The notes: a model not told the origin generated them from the letters alone. A DNA stretch of 64,000 nt from Herpetosiphonaceae bacterium (GCA_013821605.1 JACDGP010000006.1:22956-86955); one strand, 5' to 3'. Positions 9,568 through 20,390 are shown, numbered from the stretch's first letter. Numbers and translations are program-made.

Positions 9568-12546
9568 ATGGCTTCTCAACCATCGAACGGTCGCCAGCCT
9601 GGACCAGCGTTGCGACCCACGCGAGGGCGCTCCGCACGCGTAGCTCCACGTCTCCTACGTAAGCTAGGCGGGCGCGGCGTACCGGTGCAGCGGAATGGTC
9701 TACGACTTTTCTTAATCCTGGCTGGGCTCTTCTGCTTATTTGTTCCCACGGTTGCGTTGGGGGCAGGTGCTGTGTATTACACCAACACCGCACAATTGCT
9801 CAGCACCCGGCTCGACAAGCTTAAAACCTATCGTCCTTTTCAACCATCACGCCTCTACGACCGCACCGGCCAGTTGCTGTACGAGTTCGTCTATCAGGGT
9901 CGCCGCGATCCGGTGTCATTGAACCAAATTTCGCCATTGCTACGGAATGCCACGATCTCGATTGAAAATAAAACGTTTTATGAGGACCCCGGAGTTGACT
10001 TTGTCGGCATTGCGAAGGCTGCCTACCGTACGATCTTAAAGCAAGAAGCAAGCGGTGCGTCTACCATTACGCAGCAGCTGATCAAGCTGGTGATTTTGGA
10101 AGACGAAGAGCGGAGCCAGGACAAAGTTGCTCAGCGCAAGCTCACCGAGATCATTCTCGCGCAGCAGCTGACCAAACAATATTCCAAAGACCAAATCTTG
10201 GAGCTTTATCTCAATGAGATCAACTATGGCAATCAGAGCTATGGTATCCAGGCCGCTGCTCAGGGCTACTTTCACAAAAATGCCAGTGCGTTGACCCTCA
10301 ACGAGGCTTCCCTGCTGGCCGGCTTGCCCCAATCCCCGACCACCTATAACCCCATTCAATATGTGAATGCTCAATATGTGCTGCCGAGCGTGACGTTGCC
10401 GCCGCGGGTCTGGCTGAATGATAACTATACGTTGCCGTATGGCACCTTAGCCCCACGTCTGCGTCAGGTTGCCGTGTTGCGCCAGATGGTCCTGAATGGG
10501 GCGGTCACCAAGGTTTCAGAAGAGCAGGCGCGCCGGGCCGTCGCCCAGGACCTCCAATTCGTGCGCCAGCAGGCCCCACTCAAAGCCCCACACTTTGTCT
10601 TCTACGTTAAACAGCAGCTTGAAGACGACCCGGTGCTGAACAAGCTGCTGAGCACCGAAGGTGGCCTCCGTATTACGACCACGCTTGATCTGCGCGTCCA
10701 AACGATTGCCGAGGAAGAAGCAGCGCGCCGCATCAAGGAGTTGAACGATGCCAAGCGCAATATTCATAATGCTGCGGTCGTCGCGTTGCAACCGGGCACT
10801 GGTCAATTGCTGGCGATGGTTGGCTCGATCGATTATAACGGCTCCGTCACTACGACAACGCCCGGCGAACATGGCAATGTGTTGGACGGCAATGTTAACG
10901 TCACGGTTGCGCAACGCCAGCCGGGCTCGGCTCTGAAACCCTTTACCTATTTATCTGCGTTGGAGCAAGGCAAGCTTAATGCCGGCTCTGTCCTATGGGA
11001 TGTTGAGACCCGCTTCCCAATTAAGCTGGGCGCGACCGACAAGAACATCGACAGTAAAGACTTCTGGTACGGCCCAAAAAACTTTGATCAGCGCTGGCAT
11101 GGGCCGATCCGCATGCGTGACGCCCTCGCAAACTCGCTGAACATGCCCGCCGTCCTGGCACTCAAAGCAGCCGGTGTGGGTCCGACCATCGATCTGCTCC
11201 ATGCTGCCGGTATCGGTCCCAAGAGCCTCGGTGAGTCACCCGATCACTATGGTCTGGCGCTCACTCTGGGTGGCGGTGAGGTGACGCCGCTCGATCTAAC
11301 CACAGCCTATAACACGCTTGCCAACGGTGGCATGTATATTCCTACGACGCCGATCCTCCATATCACTGATCGAGATGGCAAAGAACTGGCTTTCAGCGGA
11401 CTACCTCAGCCGAAGCGTGTCGTTGACGAAAAGTATGTCGCTATCATCCGTGACTTCATGGGTGATAATGATGCCCGTATACCGTTGTTCGGCAAAGACA
11501 ACGCCCTTCATCTGAGTCGTCCTTCCCACGCAAAAACTGGTACTACTGAGGACTTTCGCGATGCCTGGGCCCTGGGCTATACACCCTACGTGACCGTGGG
11601 CGTGTGGACCGGCAACAACAATAATGAAAAGACGGCCGAGGTCGAGAGCGTGACGGGCGGTGGTGTGATCTGGAACCGCATCATGGAACGCTTATTTGCT
11701 GATCCTGCTCTCGACAAGCTGTTGCGCGGTCCCAATCTCGAAAAGTCGCTCGACTTTCTCCAACCGAGCGAAGTTGGCGATGTGAAGCGTGACATTTGTC
11801 CACTTGGTGGGCGCTTCGGGCAGCGTGATAACGAATGGTTTGTGCTGGGTGATAATGGTCAGGTGACGACCGGTAAAAATGACTGTGATCTGTATAAAAC
11901 GATCAAGGCAGTACGTGACCCGAATGGTGGCTTTTGTTTGCCACTCAAGGGCATTGATTATGGCGACCGGCTGGTGACCTATAAGGTCTGGAATTTGCCG
12001 AGCTCCCAGGATGATGCCAAGATCATCAGTGGTAAATATGATGGTGGTCAGGCGAAAGTAGCCGCCGGGATCGCTCCTACAGATGCGTGCTCGGCTGACG
12101 TAGCGAGTGCGCCTTATCGCCCGACCTCATCATCGTTTGGCACGCCACCTTATTCTGGCACCTCCGATCAGTCTGGGTTGTTTCAACCTACCCCCGTGCC
12201 ACCGCGTTCCGTTGGTCAGGGCAATGGCGCAAATCCGCCTACGAACCCTCGGCCTGTCGTGCAACCGACAACGCCGCCGGTCGTCCAGCCCGTAGCACCA
12301 CCGACGGCTCCCCCCGCTCCGCGTGGACCGCAGATGCCCGGTCTAGTCGGCTTTGGCGAAAATCAAGCCAAGGCTAAGCTCGCAGCCCTTGGTGTTCCCA
12401 ACATCGTGGTGGATTATCAGGGACGTGACCGCCTTGGTCCGATCTACGACAAATTCCCGGCCTATGCCGTGGTAAGTACGTCGCCGGGCCCCGGGGCTCC
12501 CCTTGATCCGGGTACAACCGTCGTTTTGGGTGTTCGTGCACCCTAA
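9568..12546 (+). CDS. Class A penicillin-binding protein (transglycosylase/transpeptidase) with C-terminal PASTA domain
   Basis: 'SIENKTFYEDPGVDFVGIAKAAYR' GT51, 'QRQPGSALKPFTYL' active site, 'AKTGTTEDFRDAWALGY', C-terminal PASTA. Confidence 0.94.
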   Translation: MASQPSNGRQPGPALRPTRGRSARVAPRLLRKLGGRGVPVQRNGLRLFLILAGLFCLFVPTVALGAGAVYYTNTAQLLSTRLDKLKTYRPFQPSRLYDRTGQLLYEFVYQGRRDPVSLNQISPLLRNATISIENKTFYEDPGVDFVGIAKAAYRTILKQEASGASTITQQLIKLVILEDEERSQDKVAQRKLTEIILAQQLTKQYSKDQILELYLNEINYGNQSYGIQAAAQGYFHKNASALTLNEASLLAGLPQSPTTYNPIQYVNAQYVLPSVTLPPRVWLNDNYTLPYGTLAPRLRQVAVLRQMVLNGAVTKVSEEQARRAVAQDLQFVRQQAPLKAPHFVFYVKQQLEDDPVLNKLLSTEGGLRITTTLDLRVQTIAEEEAARRIKELNDAKRNIHNAAVVALQPGTGQLLAMVGSIDYNGSVTTTTPGEHGNVLDGNVNVTVAQRQPGSALKPFTYLSALEQGKLNAGSVLWDVETRFPIKLGATDKNIDSKDFWYGPKNFDQRWHGPIRMRDALANSLNMPAVLALKAAGVGPTIDLLHAAGIGPKSLGESPDHYGLALTLGGGEVTPLDLTTAYNTLANGGMYIPTTPILHITDRDGKELAFSGLPQPKRVVDEKYVAIIRDFMGDNDARIPLFGKDNALHLSRPSHAKTGTTEDFRDAWALGYTPYVTVGVWTGNNNNEKTAEVESVTGGGVIWNRIMERLFADPALDKLLRGPNLEKSLDFLQPSEVGDVKRDICPLGGRFGQRDNEWFVLGDNGQVTTGKNDCDLYKTIKAVRDPNGGFCLPLKGIDYGDRLVTYKVWNLPSSQDDAKIISGKYDGGQAKVAAGIAPTDACSADVASAPYRPTSSSFGTPPYSGTSDQSGLFQPTPVPPRSVGQGNGANPPTNPRPVVQPTTPPVVQPVAPPTAPPAPRGPQMPGLVGFGENQAKAKLAALGVPNIVVDYQGRDRLGPIYDKFPAYAVVSTSPGPGAPLDPGTTVVLGVRAP

Positions 12547-12552
12547 ATGGCC

Positions 12553-12612
12553 TTGACAAGCGTGATTCCACCCCGTATAGTGCTTGAGCGGCGCACGTTG
12601 GACGTGCGCCGC
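12553..12612 (+). promoter_or_regulatory. Sigma70-like promoter followed at once by a strong leader hairpin upstream of topA
   Basis: TTGACA (12553-12558), 17 bp spacer, TATAGT (12576-12581); hairpin GCGGCGCACGT-TGG-ACGTGCGCCGC at 12588-12612. Confidence 0.65.
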
Positions 12613-12644
12613 ATCTATACCTCGGTGGGTTTTAGGGGAAGTAC

Positions 12645-15323
12645 ATGCCAGACAAACTCGTAATCGTTGAGTCGCCGGCGAAGGCGAAAACGATTCAAAA
12701 ATATTTAGGTCCCGGCTATCAGGTCACAGCCTCGATGGGCCATGTCCGTGATCTGCCCAAGTCCCAACTCGGCGTCGATCTCGATAACGACTTCGCTCCG
12801 GCCTACGAAGTTACACCCGATAAAGCCAAGATCGTGCGCGAGCTTCAAGCGGCGATTCGCGGTGCTTCCGCCGTCTATCTAGCTACTGACCCCGACCGTG
12901 AGGGCGAAGCGATCGCTTGGCATATCACTGAAGCAACCCGCATTCCGCGCAGTAAACCGGTCTATCGCGTCGAGTTCAACGAGATTACCAAGGGCGCAGT
13001 TCAGGCTGCGGTCGCCCATCCACGCGAGATCGACCGTCATTTGGTTGATGCTCAGCAAGCCCGCCGCGTGCTTGATCGCTTGGTTGGCTACCGTCTGTCG
13101 CCGCTCTTGTGGGACAAAGTCAAGCGCGGGTTATCGGCCGGTCGCGTACAGTCGGTCGCCGTGCGGCTGGTCGTTGAACGTGATCGTGAGATTACCGCTT
13201 TTAAGCCACAGGAGTACTGGACGATTGAGGCCGATCTCTTGCCGGCGTCCGATGCCAAACCTCAAAAGTTTCGAGCGGTGCTGATCGAACGAGCCGGCAA
13301 AAAGCTCGATAAGTTCGCACTGCCGACCAAGGCGGCTGCCGATGCGATTCTCGTCGATCTTGATGGGGCCAGCTACCGCGTCACGACAATTACGCGCAAA
13401 GACAAGCGGCGCACTGCCGCGCCGCCTTTTACGACCTCGACCATGGCTCAGGAAGCCTCGCGCAAGCTGGGCTATAGCCCCAAGCGCACTGCGCAGATCG
13501 CGCAAGGACTCTACGAAGGGATTGACATTGGTGGCGGCGAAGGTCCAACCGGCCTCATTACCTATATGCGTACCGATTCGCTGAATGTTGCCAAAGAAGC
13601 CCAGGACGAGGCCCGCGACTTCGTGGCGGAGCACTATGGCCCCGCTTATGTGCCCGGCAAGCCGAATATCTATAAAACCAAGTCCAAAGGCGCCCAAGAA
13701 GCCCACGAGGCGATCCGCCCAACTAGTGTGCGGCGCACGCCCGAAGCCCTTCGCCGCTACCTGAATGCCGAGCAGTTCCGCCTGTATGATCTCATCTGGA
13801 AGCGTTTCGTTGCCTCGCAAATGGCCGCCGCCATCTTCGATAGCACAACGGTCGATATCGCTGCCGGTCGCCAACTGCCCGCACATGGTGCTGGGCCCTA
13901 TACCTTTCGCGCAACCGGCAGTGTGCTCAAGTTTCCTGGCTTTCTCGCTGTGTATCACGTTGGCTTAGACGAAGGCGAAGAAGACGAGGATCAAGAAGCG
14001 CTCCTGCCACCGCTCCGTGAAGACCAACTGTTGCGTTTGGTGGAATTATTGAGTGCTCAGCATTGGACGCAGCCACCGCCCCGCTACACCGAAGCGAGTC
14101 TGGTCAAAGAACTCGAACGATTAGGTATCGGTCGACCTTCGACCTATGCGGCCACGATTTCGACCATCACCTCGCGTGATTATGCGCAGGTGACGGATAA
14201 AAAATTGGTGCCGACTACGCTTGGTATGGTGGTGAACGATCTATTAGTTGCACACTTTCCAACGATTGTCGATTACAACTTCACAGCGCAAATGGAGCAA
14301 GAGCTAGACGACATTGCCGAGGGTGAGCGCGCCTGGGTGCCGGTCGTCAGAAGCTTTTTTGAGCCTTTCGAACGCACCTTAGCCACGGCGAAGGACGAAA
14401 TGCGCGGCGTCAAAGGTGAGGTCATTACAACTGATATTCCGTGTCCAACCTGTGGTGCTCCCTTGGCGATCAAATGGGGCAAGCGCGGCGAATTCCTAGC
14501 CTGCTCACGCCATCCTGACTGCTCTTTTACCGGTGATCTTGCCCGCGACGATGAGGGTACGATCCGTCTGGTAGCTCAGCCCCAATTGGCCGAAGTTGAG
14601 CAAATCTGCGAAAAATGTGGCAGGCCTATGGCGCTGAAGAAGAGTCGCTTTGGCATGTTCCTGGCGTGTACCGGTTATCCCGAATGTAAACACACCGTCA
14701 ACCTCCAAAAGGCGAGCGATGGCTCGTTAGTTTCTGCTACGCCCACTGTTACTGATCACGCCTGTGATAAATGTGGCAAGCCCATGGTTCAGAAAAAGGG
14801 GCGCTATGGTATGTTCTTGGGCTGTTCGGGCTATCCCGAATGCAACAACATTGTCAACCTTGATCGCTCAGGACAACCGAAAGCTCCCCCGCAAATTACC
14901 GCTGAACTATGCCCAGCCTGTGGTAAGCACATGGCGATCAAGCAAGGGCGCTATGGTCCTTTCCTAAGTTGCACGGGCTATCCTACTTGTCGCACCCTAG
15001 CAAAATTGCCGGTCGATGGTTCGCTCCCACGGTTACTCTCGGCCGACGAAGTTGCTGCCTTGCCGCCGGAGCCAAAGCCACTCCGCGCCCCCGCTAAACG
15101 TCCAAAGCGCACCGCAGCGGCAGAGACCAAGCCGCAACGAACGGCGGCGAAGTCCTCTACCACAACACGCGCCCCGGCCAAAAAGGCCACCCGAACAACG
15201 TCCGGCAGTAAGCCCTCTACGGCCCCCGTTGCAAAAAAACGGACCAAGCTGGAACCGGCCGTGGTGGCAGCAACAGCAAGTGGAGTAACGCGACGCCCGC
15301 GCGCGGCGAAGCAGCCGGCCTAG
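12645..15323 (+). CDS. topA: DNA topoisomerase I
   Basis: 'LVIVESPAKAKTIQKYLG', 'YMRTDS', several C-terminal Cys4 zinc ribbons, basic tail. Confidence 0.96.
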   Translation: MPDKLVIVESPAKAKTIQKYLGPGYQVTASMGHVRDLPKSQLGVDLDNDFAPAYEVTPDKAKIVRELQAAIRGASAVYLATDPDREGEAIAWHITEATRIPRSKPVYRVEFNEITKGAVQAAVAHPREIDRHLVDAQQARRVLDRLVGYRLSPLLWDKVKRGLSAGRVQSVAVRLVVERDREITAFKPQEYWTIEADLLPASDAKPQKFRAVLIERAGKKLDKFALPTKAAADAILVDLDGASYRVTTITRKDKRRTAAPPFTTSTMAQEASRKLGYSPKRTAQIAQGLYEGIDIGGGEGPTGLITYMRTDSLNVAKEAQDEARDFVAEHYGPAYVPGKPNIYKTKSKGAQEAHEAIRPTSVRRTPEALRRYLNAEQFRLYDLIWKRFVASQMAAAIFDSTTVDIAAGRQLPAHGAGPYTFRATGSVLKFPGFLAVYHVGLDEGEEDEDQEALLPPLREDQLLRLVELLSAQHWTQPPPRYTEASLVKELERLGIGRPSTYAATISTITSRDYAQVTDKKLVPTTLGMVVNDLLVAHFPTIVDYNFTAQMEQELDDIAEGERAWVPVVRSFFEPFERTLATAKDEMRGVKGEVITTDIPCPTCGAPLAIKWGKRGEFLACSRHPDCSFTGDLARDDEGTIRLVAQPQLAEVEQICEKCGRPMALKKSRFGMFLACTGYPECKHTVNLQKASDGSLVSATPTVTDHACDKCGKPMVQKKGRYGMFLGCSGYPECNNIVNLDRSGQPKAPPQITAELCPACGKHMAIKQGRYGPFLSCTGYPTCRTLAKLPVDGSLPRLLSADEVAALPPEPKPLRAPAKRPKRTAAAETKPQRTAAKSSTTTRAPAKKATRTTSGSKPSTAPVAKKRTKLEPAVVAATASGVTRRPRAAKQPA

Positions 15324-15377
15324 GAACCCATAATTATTGACAGGTTGTGGACATAATCTTTACGGCAAGGAAGGCGT

Positions 15378-16835
15378 ATGGCTGACGTGACAACCCCGGA
15401 ATGGGTCAAGCATGCTGTCTTTTATCAAATCTTCCCTGATCGCTTCGCGAAAAGTGCAACCTTGACCAAGCCGCACAACCTAGAGCCATGGGATAGCGAC
15501 CCAACCACCTATGGCTACAAAGGCGGCGACTTGCTGGGTGTTGTCGAGCATCTCGACTATCTTCAGGAACTTGGTGTGACGGCCCTGTATTTCAACCCGA
15601 TCTTTCAGTCGGCCTCGAATCATCGCTACCACACCCACGACTACTTGCAAGTTGATCCACTGTTGGGCGGCAATACGGCCTTTGCTACCTTGCTTGGAGA
15701 GTGTAAGCGCCGCAACCTGCGAATTGTGCTCGACGGCGTCTTTAATCATGCCAGTCGCGGCTTTTTCCAGTTCAACGATATCCTTGAGAACGGCGCTGCC
15801 TCGCCCTGGCTCGACTGGTTCTTCTTCGATGCCCACCCGGCCAACGCCTATGATCACAACCGGCCACCCGGCTATAAAGCGTGGGTCGGCCTCCATGCTT
15901 TGCCCAAATTCAACACTGACAACCCACAGGTGCGCGAGTTCTTGATGCAGGTCGGTGAGCACTGGGTTCGCCAGGGCATCGATGGCTGGCGCTTGGATGT
16001 TGCGGAGGAGATCATAACGCTAGGTTTCTGGCAAGAGTTTCGGCAGCGGATCAAGGCGATCAATCCCGAAGCCTATATCGTCGCGGAAATTTGGCACGAG
16101 AGCCAACAATGGCTGCAGGGCGATCAATTCGATGCGGTAATGAACTATCCGCTGACCGAAGCGTTGATCTCGTTCGCGATCGGCCACCGCTTGCAGCAGG
16201 AACAAATTGGCGACCGTGGCTATTTCCCGCAGCCGGGGATCAGTGGCAGCACGTTCGCTGATAAACTTGATCGGTTACTCAGCCTGTATCCCTGGCCGAT
16301 CCAGCTGGCGCAGTTGAACTTGCTCGACTCGCATGACACGGCGCGCTTCCTGACGCTGGCCGGCGGTGATCTGGCGAGCATGGAATTGGCTACGTTGCTC
16401 TTGTTTACCCTTCCGGGCGCGCCAAGCATCTACTACGGCGATGAGATTGGTCTCACCGGCGGGCGGACCGACGCGGCGGCTCGCACGACCTTTCCATGGG
16501 AGCATCCCGAACGCTGGAATCAGGCGTTGCTCGCCTTTTACAAACAAATGATCGCGCTCCGGCAGTCCCAATCGGCCTTACAGACTGGCACCTATCAGCG
16601 CGTATATGCCGACGACGCTGTCTATGCTTTCGCCCGCACCCTCGGAGACATGACACTGCTGATTGCAGTCAACGTCGGTGATCAAACGCATCGCGTTCAG
16701 CTACCGCTGGCACATCTGATAGTCGAGGCGATGCTCGGTACTCTCTTATACGGGTCTTGTGAAGATGTTGTTGTGGACGGCAGTACTTTAACGCTAACGT
16801 TGAGTGCCAGGAGCGGTGTAGTACTGGGTCCCTGA
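15378..16835 (+). CDS. GH13 alpha-amylase family enzyme (cyclomaltodextrinase/neopullulanase-like)
   Basis: 'HAVFYQIFPDRFA', 'DGVFNHASRGFF', 'GWRLDVAEEI', 'LLDSHDTARFL'. Confidence 0.9.
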   Translation: MADVTTPEWVKHAVFYQIFPDRFAKSATLTKPHNLEPWDSDPTTYGYKGGDLLGVVEHLDYLQELGVTALYFNPIFQSASNHRYHTHDYLQVDPLLGGNTAFATLLGECKRRNLRIVLDGVFNHASRGFFQFNDILENGAASPWLDWFFFDAHPANAYDHNRPPGYKAWVGLHALPKFNTDNPQVREFLMQVGEHWVRQGIDGWRLDVAEEIITLGFWQEFRQRIKAINPEAYIVAEIWHESQQWLQGDQFDAVMNYPLTEALISFAIGHRLQQEQIGDRGYFPQPGISGSTFADKLDRLLSLYPWPIQLAQLNLLDSHDTARFLTLAGGDLASMELATLLLFTLPGAPSIYYGDEIGLTGGRTDAAARTTFPWEHPERWNQALLAFYKQMIALRQSQSALQTGTYQRVYADDAVYAFARTLGDMTLLIAVNVGDQTHRVQLPLAHLIVEAMLGTLLYGSCEDVVVDGSTLTLTLSARSGVVLGP

Positions 16836-17006
16836 TGTTTACGGTGAACAAGACAAGAGCACGACATAATCCTTGGTTTTTTGCGGTGAAGCATACTTTG
16901 CCGTATAATACCGCCAGCATCGGCAGCGGCTGATGCACTCTGTGGTCGAGGGGGTGAATGGACAGCGGAGCGGATTATCGATAGATGACCGCATCCTCGC
17001 CAACAT

Positions 17007-17204
17007 ATGAAAGTCGATCGACGTGAGGGCGAATCCGTAGAGCAGCTTATTCGACGCTTCAACAAAGGCGTCGTTTCTGAACGGATCACCAAAACATTTC
17101 GCGAAAAAATGCATTTTGTGAGCAAGGGCGAACAGCGCAAAGAAAAGCGCCGTCGTGCCGAACGTAACCGGCGGAAACGTGAGCGTATGGTTCCACGCTT
17201 CTAG
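17007..17204 (+). CDS. rpsU: 30S ribosomal protein S21
   Basis: Small basic protein 'VDRREGESVEQLIRRFNKGV...REKMHFVSKGEQRKEKRRRAERNRRKR'. Confidence 0.88.
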   Translation: MKVDRREGESVEQLIRRFNKGVVSERITKTFREKMHFVSKGEQRKEKRRRAERNRRKRERMVPRF

Positions 17205-17222
17205 CCCAATCAGTACACGTGT

Positions 17223-17284
17223 GTAACGGGGGTGACGCGGAGCGTTCGCCCCCGTTACCTGTTCAACGAGCCTTTTTGCTCGTT
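17223..17284 (+). terminator. Two tandem hairpins after rpsU
   Basis: GTAACGGGGG/CCCCCGTTAC (17223-17232/17249-17258) and AACGAGC-CTTTTT-GCTCGTT (~17265-17284). Confidence 0.55.
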
Positions 17285-17316
17285 ACCCAGAGAAATAATG
17301 CTCCTACGAGGTTCCG

Positions 17317-18411
17317 ATGCTTGACTCAAGAGTCATGGATAAATTAGCGCAGATTGCCGAGCGCTACGAACAAATCAACGAAGAAATGGCGCAACCGGAA
17401 GTTGCAACCGATAACCAGCAGCTACAAAAGCTCGCCCGCGAGCAGCGTGAGATCGAGCCGATCGTGCAGAAATATCACGAATATAGCCGCCTCCTCAAAG
17501 ATATGACGGGTACCGAGGAGATGATCGCCGACGGTAGCGACCCTGAAATGCGTGAAATGGCGCAGACCGAACTCAGCGATCTGCGCACGCGCATTGAACC
17601 GCTCGACGAGGAGATCAAGCTGCTGTTGCTACCCCGCGATCCGAATGATGATAAAGATGTCATTATTGAGGTGCGTGCGGGTGAAGGTGGCGACGAGGCC
17701 GGCTTATTCGCCGCTGAGCTCTTCCGCATGTATAACCGTTATGCTGAACTGCACAACTGGAAAACCGAGCTCTTATCTGCCAGCGAGAACGCGGCCGGTG
17801 GCTACAAAGACGTCTCCTTCGAGATTCGGGGTGAGGGCGCCTACAGTCGTATGAAGTACGAAGGTGGCGTCCACCGTGTGCAACGTGTGCCTACTACCGA
17901 AGCGCGAGGTCGCGTCCATACGTCGACCGCGACGGTCGCCGTTTTGCCCAAGGTCGAAGATGCTGCGGTTGATCTACGTGATGAAGATATTCGTGTGGAT
18001 GTGTACCGCTCGGGTGGTCACGGCGGGCAAGGCGTTAATACGACCGACTCGGCCGTCCGTCTGACGCATCTCCCAAGTGGTCTGGTCGTAACCTGCCAGG
18101 ATGGCCGCTCACAGATCAAAAACAAAGAGTCGGCTATGGGTGTGCTGCGTGCCCGCCTCTTTGCTATGGAAGAAGAAAAACGGTCACGTGAAATTGGTGC
18201 ATCGCGCCTCGCCCAGGTTGGGACGGGCGAGCGGGCCGAGAAGATCCGAACCTACAATTTTCCGCAGGATCGCATTACCGATCATCGCATCGGGCAGAAC
18301 TTCTCGAACATCCCCGGCGTGCTAACCGGCGACCTTGACCGCCTGATCGATGCCTTGACCATCAGCGACAACGCGGAGCGCCTCCAGGCCGTCAGTGCCG
18401 GTAATAATTAG
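17317..18411 (+). CDS. prfA: Peptide chain release factor 1
   Basis: 'RSGGHGGQGVNTTDSAVRLTHLPSG' GGQ motif; 364 aa. Confidence 0.95.
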   Translation: MLDSRVMDKLAQIAERYEQINEEMAQPEVATDNQQLQKLAREQREIEPIVQKYHEYSRLLKDMTGTEEMIADGSDPEMREMAQTELSDLRTRIEPLDEEIKLLLLPRDPNDDKDVIIEVRAGEGGDEAGLFAAELFRMYNRYAELHNWKTELLSASENAAGGYKDVSFEIRGEGAYSRMKYEGGVHRVQRVPTTEARGRVHTSTATVAVLPKVEDAAVDLRDEDIRVDVYRSGGHGGQGVNTTDSAVRLTHLPSGLVVTCQDGRSQIKNKESAMGVLRARLFAMEEEKRSREIGASRLAQVGTGERAEKIRTYNFPQDRITDHRIGQNFSNIPGVLTGDLDRLIDALTISDNAERLQAVSAGNN

Positions 18412-18428
18412 CATAATCGTCAGTAAAT

Positions 18429-18484
18429 TTGACGCGCGGCACTCCATCCGCTACAATTCCTTCCTGACGCGGCCTGTGCCGCGT
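18429..18484 (+). promoter_or_regulatory. Sigma70-like promoter and leader hairpin upstream of ffh
   Basis: TTGACG (18429-18434), 17 bp, TACAAT (18452-18457); hairpin ACGCGGC-CTGT-GCCGCGT at 18467-18484. Confidence 0.55.
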
Positions 18485-18543
18485 TCTTGTTGCTGCCAGC
18501 GATCCGGGGTGGTACACTGACGGCACAATTGCTTGGGAAACGT

Positions 18544-20002
18544 GATGTTTGAAACGCTTGGGGACCGACTTAATAGTGTATTTACTCGACTTGGCTCAAA
18601 GGGCCGGTTGAGTGAGGCCGACGTTGACGAAGCACTCAAAGAGGTGCGGCGCGCGCTGCTGGAAGCTGATGTCAACTTCAAGGTCGTCAAGGATTTTGTC
18701 GCGCGCATTCGTGAGCGCGCCGTCGGTGAGGATATTACCAAATCCCTAAGCCCGGCCCAAATGGTGGTCAAGATCGTCAACGACGAGCTGATCCATCTGC
18801 TGGGTGACGAAAACGTGCCCTTAGCCGACTCGAAGCCCGGCCCGACCGTCATTCTGCTGGTTGGCCTCCAGGGTGCGGGCAAAACAACGATGGCTGCCAA
18901 ACTGGCGCTGTACCTGCGCAAAAAGCACAAGCATCCCCTGCTGGTCGCTGCCGATATTTATCGTCCGGCTGCCATTACCCAACTCGAAACGCTCGGCAAG
19001 CAGCTCCAAATTCCGGTCTTTAGTGAGGGCACTGCGGTCAAGCCGCCCGTGATCGCCCAGCATGCGCTTGAACAAGCTCGGCGCGACAATAATCAGGTCG
19101 TCATCGTGGATACGGCCGGCCGCTTGCAGATCGATGATGCGTTGATGTCCGAGCTTGAGGCTATCAAAGCGGTCGTTAATCCCGCCGAGACGCTGCTCAT
19201 CGTCGACGCGATGATCGGTCAAGAATCGGTGCGTGTTGCCGAAGAGTTCAACAAACGTGTTCCTCTGACCGGCTTTATTATGACCAAGGTCGATGGTGAT
19301 GCGCGCGGCGGTGCATCGTTGTCGATCCGTCAGGTTACCGGTGTCCCGATCAAGTTCCTAGGCACCGGTGAAAAAGCCGACGCGCTCGAAGCCTTCCATC
19401 CCGATCGGCTTGCCTCGCGTATCCTCGGCATGGGCGATGTGCTATCGCTCATCGAACGGGCGGAGCAGGTCATTGATCGCGAAGACGCCGAGAAGATGGA
19501 GAAAAAGCTTCGCAAAGGCAAATTCGACTTCGAGGATTTCTTGAACTCGATGCGCCAGATGCGCAAGCTTGGTCCACTAAAACAGATCCTGGGTATGATC
19601 CCCGGTATGTCCCAAATCAAAGACCTTGATGAGATGGTCAGCGAGGAAGACCTAAAGCGGATCGAGGCGATCATTTTGTCCATGACGCCGCACGAGCGTC
19701 GCAATCCCGACGTAATCAATCCCAGCCGCCGCAACCGTATTGCTCGTGGCAGCGGTTCCCAGATCGAAGATATCAACGCTTTGATCCAGCAATTCCGCGA
19801 AATGCAAAAAATGATGCGGCAATTTACCACACCCGCCGCGACTGCCAACGGCTCAACCAACAACAAAGGTGGTAGCGGCAAAAAGAAAAAAGGCAAAAAG
19901 GGCAAAGGACCTCGCAGTGGCCCACCGTCGTTACCGCCACCTGGTATGACGGGCAAAGGTGGTCCGCCGGATATCAACGATCTTCTGCGCAAGATGCGCT
20001 AA
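18544..20002 (+). CDS. ffh: Signal recognition particle protein Ffh
   Basis: [10 protein letters not shown]1, '[10 protein letters not shown]', Met-rich C-terminal domain; ATG at 18544 preferred. Confidence 0.96.
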
Positions 20003-20019
20003 GCTATTGGAGTTCACAC

Positions 20020-20310
20020 ATGGTTCGCATTCGTTTACGGCGTATGGGCAAGAAACACCAGCCCACCTATCGTATTGTTGTGGCTGATGCTCGTTCGCCG
20101 CGTGATGGTAAGTTTATCGAAATCATTGGCAATTATGCCCCAACACGTCAGCCCAAAGTGCTGAACGTGGATGGCGAGCGTGCTAAGTACTGGATGAGTG
20201 TGGGTGCTCAGCCTTCGGATACGGTTCAATACCTACTAAAAAAGGCCGGCATTATTGAAGGCGTAGCTCCAGCAGTTGCCCCCGCGACATTCGCCGCCGA
20301 CGAAGCCTAA
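20020..20310 (+). CDS. rpsP: 30S ribosomal protein S16
   Basis: '[41 protein letters not shown]'. Confidence 0.96.
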   Translation: MVRIRLRRMGKKHQPTYRIVVADARSPRDGKFIEIIGNYAPTRQPKVLNVDGERAKYWMSVGAQPSDTVQYLLKKAGIIEGVAPAVAPATFAADEA

Positions 20311-20333
20311 TTCGGAGTAGCCCCTAACGTGGT

Positions 20334-20362
20334 GAACGGGATCAACAAGGTGATCCGCGTTC
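20334..20362 (+). other. Intercistronic hairpin between rpsP and the KH-domain gene
   Basis: GAACGGGATCA/TGATCCGCGTTC inverted repeat with one bulge. Confidence 0.4.
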
Positions 20363-20390
20363 GCCGCGTTCTCGTATCAGGACCAATTGC

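Noticed and set aside
12620-12635. 16-mer CCTCGGTGGGTTTTAG shared with 37472-37487, both in leaders after strong promoters
   Set aside because: A repeated 16-mer somewhere in 64 kb is expected about 0.5 times by chance; not enough without more copies genome-wide
13131-13958. Long antisense ORF (275 aa, minus strand) inside topA
   Set aside because: Lies entirely antisense to a clear topA frame; long shadow ORFs are common in GC-rich coding DNA; no recognisable domain
19330-19992. 220-aa antisense ORF opposite the ffh 3' end
   Set aside because: Low-complexity reverse translation of the Gly/Lys/Pro-rich Ffh tail; shadow ORF
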